From: Owenia fusiformis
Lineage: Eukaryota > Annelida > Polychaeta > Sabellida > Oweniidae
Direction: 5' to 3'
NCBI GenBank assembly: GCA_903813345.2
Contig: CAIIXF020000010.1
Location: forward strand, 8,796,349-8,860,348
Length of the DNA stretch: 64,000 bases
Numbering within the stretch: position 1 is the first letter of the stretch; each line of letters starts with the position of its first letter. The notes under the pieces are model-generated. The model did not search any database and was not told the DNA's origin. It saw only the letters and a list, made by a program, of their open reading frames with translations. The translations under genes and the position numbers were made by a program. This document shows positions 45,120 through 54,100 of the stretch, piece by piece.

Positions 45120-48100
45120 GTATTTGGGTTATTATTTGGGGTTAAGAAAAGCTACTTTAATGTTTACTATTACCCTAGTGATATCTTTGATGTCTTCTTT
45201 AAGTAAATTACTTAAATTTTCGATTATCCAAAGATATATGTCACATATGTATCAAGTGTTGTGATAATATTTATGAAGTTGATGATTTCTTTTACATGGA
45301 GTACTTGTGCTTTTCAACAATACACATGCGTAAGCTATGTGTCATATGAAATAGAACGAATGACAAACAAAATTGACGGACTTACTAAAACGGTAAAGTT
45401 CGAAGTTGATTATCAAAAAAATGAGTTAACTGAGTAGGTTCGTGTATTGAAGACTGTTTATGATAATATTTTAGGCCTTCATCCCCCATGGTGTGACTGA
45501 GGGGGGGGGGGGCTTGTTTTGTATATTGGGTCACTTTTTCAGAAATTCAATAAATTGAGCGTTGAGAACCTTTAGAATCAGATTTAACTTTTTAATATAA
45601 CGTGAGTTTATTTGTGTTAGTCCATGGGCTTTCAATTATCTGGATGAAAGCTCATGGTTAGTCTCAGATATAACTATTAATAACTTAAGTCATATTTTTG
45701 TCAGTAGACTAGTGAATGAACTCTCTACTGTTGTTTCTAGGATTTTGATTTATGAATTGGTGGAAAGTAGACGATGCGCTAGACACGTTTTTGTACATTA
45801 AATCATTACTTCGGATTTTGGGAGTTGTTTCCCAATGTTCCTTTCTCACTATTGAAAAAAATAAAATGTACCATTTGACAACTTATTTAGTATGTTTTAG
45901 AGGCCATTTTGTTTTTTGACAAAAATATTTCCAATTAAGATAAAAATGAAAGGCAAAGACGCCGTTGAGACCAGGTATTTCTGACATTTTTATGTATATT
46001 GGAATTAAAATCACAACTGTGTTAGCAAACCAACCATTTATATGCCAACATTATATGTCATTGAAATTTAAAACTCAATTCCTATATAAAAGTTGTTTTC
46101 ACCTAATAAGTCACATAGTTCTATTCGTCCTTAGGCGTTATTCATATTTATTTGCATGAAGTTGATCTGGTTTAATCACATGACCTTCTGTCACTGAATT
46201 TTGTCGTTTTTTATACATTTTACAAAACAAATTTTTTCACAAGTCTTTCCTAGGTTTATTAGTGCACTATTTGTGCAAAACTGAAAGGTGTAGACAATGT
46301 GGGGAAGGAGTGATTCCTATTTGAAAAGAAAATGCGAGTCAATTGAGCAATGCAGCAAAATTCCGAACATGCAGACTTATCTTAAGGTATTGGTTGGATA
46401 TGACTTTGTGTCGGACAATGTGATTACATTTAGGTATGGGATGCTAAATTGTGTAACGCTGATTCTGACAATGATGGGAAAACAAATGGTGTTGAACTTG
46501 GAGATCCTAACTGTGAATGGACGGAAGGAGAGGCTCCTGAATCAACTAAAGACATTTCGCACCCAGGTAAACGGGAAACACTCTTAGTAACGTAAGTTTC
46601 GAAATGGTTTCACTGTAAAAACATGTATACTAGCATGGTTTTCAATTTGTACGCCTGCAGTATTGTGATCTACACACATGAAAGATTAAGCAATAAATCT
46701 ATATATTTCATTTATAGGTGTATGTGAGCCTTGGGACTCTGCAGAATGTTTAGCACACAATCAGTGGGAATTTTGTGACAGCGAACTCTTCTCTTGCCCA
46801 GCTATGGATGCAACGGGTATTGTAGATTAACGTACATCATATGTAGTTTTCGGCAATTGATTACAAAATACAAATAAAGCTTCTAAACAAAACAGAACTT
46901 ATAATGTTAATATATTGAAATGTCAATGATGTGACTTGGATCATATAGTTTGAATGGGAAGCACAATTGCTTGTGGCAAAAATTGAGGGAACAGAAAATA
47001 CAAAATATAGTTTCAAGGTAGGCCTATAGACAAAAAGCTCAAAAATCAAAGCGTCAAAGACAAAGTAAAGATATTTAGCCCTTTTTGGCATGATATTTTA
47101 AATTACGTTTTATTCAATTTTCAAATCAAATTAATATAAGACATTTTCTTGATTCTCAAGATGACGTTCGTAATGTCAGTGTTCGTTTCCCGCCAACGCA
47201 GGTGCCTGCTCTAGAGACGAATTATTATTGTATTACGGTAGAGCTGCCGGAGGATGGAGATTATCATCTTATTGCAACAACTCCAATCATCAACAATACA
47301 TACGTAATGCATCACATGTTGCTGTTTGGATGTAAAGAAGGTATGTCTCAATTATGATTCAAAGTTGATATTTTATCACATGACAATTTAAAGTCGTTAT
47401 GATAGTAGTTAATTTAGAGCGAACTACTTCCAAGTTTTGTGTCAGTAGATTAGCTTTTGGACGGTCAGCTGATTTTCTTGTAGCCAATTTTAAGTTTTTC
47501 GATAAATTGTTCTTGAAGTTATCGCGATTCCACGACACACGTTTGAGTGTGCAAAATTCTACGGCTGATAAACTTTTGGGTGACCATTTTATTTTCTGGC
47601 AGCAATTTTTGAAAATTTTGCACAGATCTTGTAAACCGCTAATTGGATTTTCTTCTATTTCGTACACGTGTTAGAGGGTGCCAGGTTTTACATAAAGCTG
47701 GATGTCTTTTGGGAGAATATCTTGTTTTGTGACAGCCATTTTGAAAGTTTGCCACTAAATCTTCATCTTGGCGATTCCAGGAAAACCGTCTGTCGGAATA
47801 TCTTCAAATTCATACACATGTTACCCTACTATCACACCAAACTAGTTCTCACTACGTTCTCGAAAACGGGCTTCAACTGTGTGAGAACGGACTGGACGTA
47901 CTTATAACTGTTTGGGGTCTATTTACAAACTTCATCGAACGTACTCCAACGGGTAGGTCCTCTAGAACTTAGAACATGCTCAAAATGTTCTCTTGGTCGT
48001 CACGTTCTACAATTAGAACGAGTGACAACCTACTAACGACGAGCTGGACGTACTACGAACGGAACCGTCGTACTTCAATCCTACTTGGGACGTTTTTACA

Positions 48101-51100
48101 ACGAGTTGAACTGTCTGAGGACGTATTGAGAACGAGGTAGAACTAATTGCAAACGGGTTAAAACTTATTAAGAACGTTCGAGCGGAATGATCGTAGCTAC
48201 AACGTTCTACGGTATGTTTACGAACTTCATGGACTTTCCCGGACGGGGATTGTGATTTAGAATTTTTTTACAGACCATACCGTTCTGTAATCAGGTCATG
48301 ATGACCTTCTAGACTAGGGGACGTGCGTTATACGACGTTGCACATCGACGTGGTGCGACCTGAACGAACTGCGAATGAGATGGACGTATTGAAGACTGTT
48401 TGTGAACGAATATAGCTAATTATTTAAGACATATTTCCCGACCACAGCCAGATTGAGCCCGTTTACGACGTTTTCGTAGGACTGGCAAGAACGGGTAAGA
48501 ACTAGTTTGGTGTGATAGGGGGGTTAGGTACAAATGTTGGGTGACAATCTCTACGTTGATATGGGAACTCTGGAGTATAATGATGTGTTCACTCATGCGT
48601 TGGCGCCACGTAGTTCAACGACATCTTCCACCGCTTAAGGGAAGGTAACTTGAAATGTATGATACGGTAACGGTCATGTTTTTTCATACACGGTAATTGG
48701 GCATCTTATAGCTCTCCATTATAGACACTCATAACGTTACCGCATATGAACAAATGATCATACTTTAGAGTTAAAATGTCATATGTGTCTGATATGGTTC
48801 AAATATCAAAGCATCAACGACAAAGTAGGTTAATTCGATGAAAACTAAAAATATCGAAATCGACACCTACTGTCCGCCATCTTTGATGCGAAGGTAACGG
48901 CCGTTACATTCGCTTGATACTGACCAGTGATATATGTAGGTCTACACGTATGTAATCAGCCATGTACTCTATTTGCACGATAACCATTCTGACACGCATT
49001 GCAGTCTCTTTCTATTTTCAAAACTAGCTAGTCGACCCTTAGAAGGATGAGATCTCTCACGATGCGTAATATTACAGTACTTGTCGTTGATTTCTTCCAG
49101 GGGATCTAACGGGTGAAAATGATGCTCGCAAAAGGTTTGCCAAACCCACACTGTGTGGGATGGACACTGTATGCAGGAACATAATTAGTACTTGGACTCT
49201 TGGCCTAGCAGGAGAGTGTTTTGATAAGCGTGCTGCTTTCAGAATAGGCAAAAACGGATACAAATATGCGGTCATGAGGTACGTATCTAACCATTTATCC
49301 TCTACTTAGTAGTGTTATAGGGATAAAATGTGGGAATATAATTTATATCTAAACTGAGCGGGTGATATATATAAGGGTTGTGTACTGGGAGGTTTTGGAT
49401 ACAGGGAATATCCCAAGGGATATTCCATGTATCCAAACCGACCGTGCATAACTGGTGTATCTCATACGTGAGTGGGTTTAGGATAGATATAACCTTTTCC
49501 ACCTTTTTCAAATGACAAGATATTTATATTTAACATTTTTGTAATATTCTTTTTGTTCAATACAATGAAATTGTAACATTTAAACTTAAAAAAATTAAAT
49601 TTTAAAATTAAAAAATTAAAACTTTTGATATTTAAACTTTTTTAAACTTTTGAAAAATTCCCGGGAGCGGGATGGATATATTATATCTGCCTGCATTTGG
49701 CCTGGAGCGGGACATATACAATATATCCTGCCCGCTCCTCAGATATGATATATATTCCCGAGTGATATCTACCCCAAACCCACTAAAGTATGAGATACAT
49801 AGGGGTTATGCACTGGGAGGTTTTGGATAAAAGGAATATCCCGAGGGATATACAATACATCTTCCCGAGGGACCAAAGGGACCGAGGGAAGATGTATTGT
49901 ATATCCCAAGGGATATTCCATGTATCCAAACCGACCATGCAAAACTGGTGTATCTCATACTTTTTAAAATTTTTTAAAACTTTTTTAAACTTTTGAAAAA
50001 TTCCCGGGAGCGGGATGGATATATTATATCTGCCCGTATTTGGCCTGGAGCGGGACATATACAATATATCCTGCCCGCTCCTCAGATATGATATATATTC
50101 CCGAGTGATATCTACCCCAAACCCACTTAAGTATGAGATACACAAGAATATCTCTCGCTGAGGTGAGCGGGATATATATATATATATCACCCGCTCATCA
50201 GCAATTCCCAGGAATTTCGTACGGTGCTTTTTTCGTTCATCAGTACAGAACGTGTATAACCATGGCCCTATATTAATTTTACCTACTGCTAAATGTTATA
50301 AACTTTTGAATTTTTAAAAAACAATACATGTTAAGAATTTTAAATATTGAGAATTTTTTTCATGTTTCGATTGTAACTATCATTATTGTAATTAATACAC
50401 GAGAATTCAATAGTACAATAACGTCATTTCGAAGGGCAATATAGTGAAATATTGGACCGAGAGGCGAAGGCCCAAGGTCCAATATTTACTATATTGCCCG
50501 CAGAGATGACGTTATTAGTATTATTACCACCGTTAATCCAGGACTGAAACAGCAAGAAAATCTTACGCACTGAACGATATCTAATTTCCCAGGAAAAATT
50601 GCCGGTCATTAATTGCATTCTTGACCGGCAATATGGACCGCCACTATGACGTCATATTGCTCAGGTCGATATAGTAAAATGGATGCCTTCTAAACTAGCA
50701 CTAAAACCCCTGGAACTGACCCGGCAAGGTGTTAATAATAACATTTAATTCATACTTAATCCTCATAATCTACTAAGGATAAATCATGTATTAACAATAA
50801 ATGTAGGCTAAGGTCCAAATCATTCATATTCCCATCGTTTTAAGATCCGGGAGCAAACATGTTTTATTAGTTCACTTTGCCTAACTATTGTTACGTTATT
50901 CAAATGTCTATTTCATTTTTAAGATCCATTTGATTTGCAGACTTGAATAATAATCATATAAATGTATGAAATGATTATTGTTTTAAATTGTAACCTTTGT
51001 GCTTTCTTAATATTCCAGATGCACTGGAACAACCCCGAATTGCGCTCTGATTACACAGACAGCTCTGGTTTGACGCTATTCTACACTCCAAATAAAAGGC

Positions 51101-54100
51101 AATATGATGCTGGTTATTTTTTAGTTGGTCAACGTTACCTTAAGATTGAGGGAGGACTGGAGATTCACACAGCCACTGCAAGAGCATCGTCCAAATGTAC
51201 TCGACATCTCATGCCCGATCCCATTTACATACTGGGTGCTCTTCTACATATGCATTACCTTGGTAGGTTCAAGGTATCTCTGATCTCCGGTTTTCCCCTC
51301 TTACTGGACATTATTGAAAATATAATTTATTTGATTTTCTAATCATTCTCAAAAGCATAGACATATGTATAGACAGACGTGTCAACTCGAATATGTTGAA
51401 ACTTCGAAAATAGTATTATTTGGTTACATGTAGCCAGGCAAAAGTGAAAAACTTTAAATGTGAACATTTGATATCCCTATCACGTTTTCGCGTATTATGA
51501 TGGTATTTTTGTTCAGTAGGTTCTTGTTCTTGTAGGAAAAGCAGGCTATCTTGATCATTATCGTGATGGAAATAAGGTGGGGACGTTCGGACGAGATGAC
51601 GTCTTTAGCTACGACTCTCCGGTGAATCATATGTATGTAATTTAAAAAAGCGTCAAAATTCGTTTGCAGATTGCATATAATTCATGGACTGCATATACAG
51701 GGTGTCTCAAAAAATGTTACCAAAACATATCAACAACACAGCTACACCAATCAATATTTTCAGACAATTCGCATGGTCATGTAGCTAAAGCATGTAAGTT
51801 TTCTCCCCAATACACAACTTTTAGTTCAGACTTGCCTTTTTTGATGGTTTAACCCTTCACTTTTTATTTCATATTTCGATGACAGACTGCATTCTCATGC
51901 TACATTGTTCATCACAATTGATTTTGTTTCTGGATTTGAATTTCTCTTTGGATATCGGCCTTACATTGCTCTAGGTCTTTTTGGCTTTGGATAAGCTTAT
52001 GGAGACTGATTAATATCCAATTAATGAGAACACTTTAGTCTCAAAAAATTGAGCCCCTCCACGTTCATCAAGGGTCACACAAGGACATTGTGGTTGCCTC
52101 TCTATTCAACAGATTAGACACCCTATTTGACATCGCTGGGGTAACTTGAAAAACCATGTTTATGCCAGTCCCAACCCAAGAGACCTAGAACTACTTAAGG
52201 CCAACATCTGAAAAGAAATTCAAAACATTCCACCAGAAACATTTTGAAATGTGATCGACAATGTAGGAGAAAGGATGCAGGCTGTCATCGAAATATGAGG
52301 AGGTTATTTAACACATGGTATGACTTGAGTAAAAATTTAGTATTGGGAAGAAAACGTTCATGTTTTGTCTAAATAACCATGCAAAAAATATCTGAAAATA
52401 TTGATTGGTTTATCTTTGCTGTTGATATTCTTTTGGGTACATTTTTGAGACATCCTATATATAAATCCAATCGGGACCACAAGATCTTGTTCAGTCAAAA
52501 TCACATTAGATGCGCCTATGATGAAGAAAATACTTTTTCTTGATCCTTGATGAGCAGAAAACAAAAAAGGATTTCCTAAAGTCCATTTCACTGCTTCAGT
52601 TCGTCAGTAGAACGGCAAAAATAAGAAATTGGGAGACTATTGTGCAATAATATATGGAAAAGTATATTCATAATGTACATGAATGACATTTGTATATTTC
52701 AGATTTTTTAGTTTTTTGTGCAATAAGCCTGTGCCGTCTTGTAATTTGAAGAATTTCAGCCATGTTAATCTTAATGAAAATAACATGGCAGAGAAACATC
52801 CAAATATAAGAGGCCACACACTTTATAAGCCAAACTAGAAGCAATCCAAGATATACAAATCGTCGCGTGAGAATAACTTTGTACTAACTGCCATTTTCAA
52901 AAAAATTGAGATAGACATGGAATTTTACTATTTGAAACACAGGCTTTCATCTCAGATACATGCCCCATCTCAATTCCCTCTCATTACGCTAGAATTCAGT
53001 GTGAAATTGTACCATCTCCAGACAAACAGCTTATTTCTAATTTCAAATTGTCATATCTGATATCAACTGTTTCAACCAATCAACTCTCTAAGAATTGGTC
53101 ATGTGACTTGCAAAACTTGGAGTTATAACAATCTTATATTAAAACGAAGTATGCCAATATGCATGTTATTGTATCTAGAATGAAATAATGTTTTGTAACA
53201 CAATACCATGCCAGTTTGCATGCCTGGCCTTTCATGTTTTAGTTTTAGAACTATTACAAGTAGATCAAAAAAATAAAATGAGACAGTATGTGTAATCCCA
53301 TGCATATTCAAATTATATGCCCTCAATTACTCTTTGTATAATGGATGCTCATTGGATTATTCATGGCCACATGATATGAAATAGAATTACTAATTTCCTC
53401 GAAAACGTAAATCCTTGCTACCAGGGAAGATGAAAAGTACAAATGACCAGTTAATTAGATCATGTGAGCAGTCAAAAGTACCCTTTATCTTCCCTGCTAC
53501 CAGGTCTTATAGGGGTTTGAATGGCTAAATGCAATAGAAATGCATATACGAAGCTGTCATCATTATAAATGTTGAAAATGAAAGACTACTTATTTGTTTC
53601 TTCAAATAGAGTACATAATAATAGGTTATATACTAGATATAGTAATCAAAACAAATAGTAACTGTCATATTTTGCACTACATTGCTCAACTATTGAAATC
53701 TCTTTCAAAATGATGTTTTATAGTTTTTGGAAAAAAGCTAAATCTATTTAAACTAGCTTTAACTTTTACTGACCATACACTATATCAATAAGGAGTTATC
53801 TTTATGTTAGTATAGTCCCTTAAAACACTTATTTTATTTTCTCTTCATCTATGATTTACTTTGCGCTTTTCACTGAACATCTGGGATCTTTTTAGTTATT
53901 TTATTACTAGTATGTTTTTCAGATTTGTCCTTTCTTTTGCATTTTTAAAGTAACAAATTGGTTCAATTTCTTTACAAAGAGCCTCTCTTAGTCTCCACTT
54001 CTACAATTGCTTCAATTCCCAATAGTATAGTTTCTAAATAGCTAAATAAAGCTGAATAAAGCTGACATAATAGATGTCACCTTTGTTCATCTTGGGCCAA

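Noticed and set aside
46297-46587. 96-codon frame overlapping monooxygenase exon 2
   Set aside because: It is in a different frame from the temptin-like peptide, which has clear homology and splice sites.
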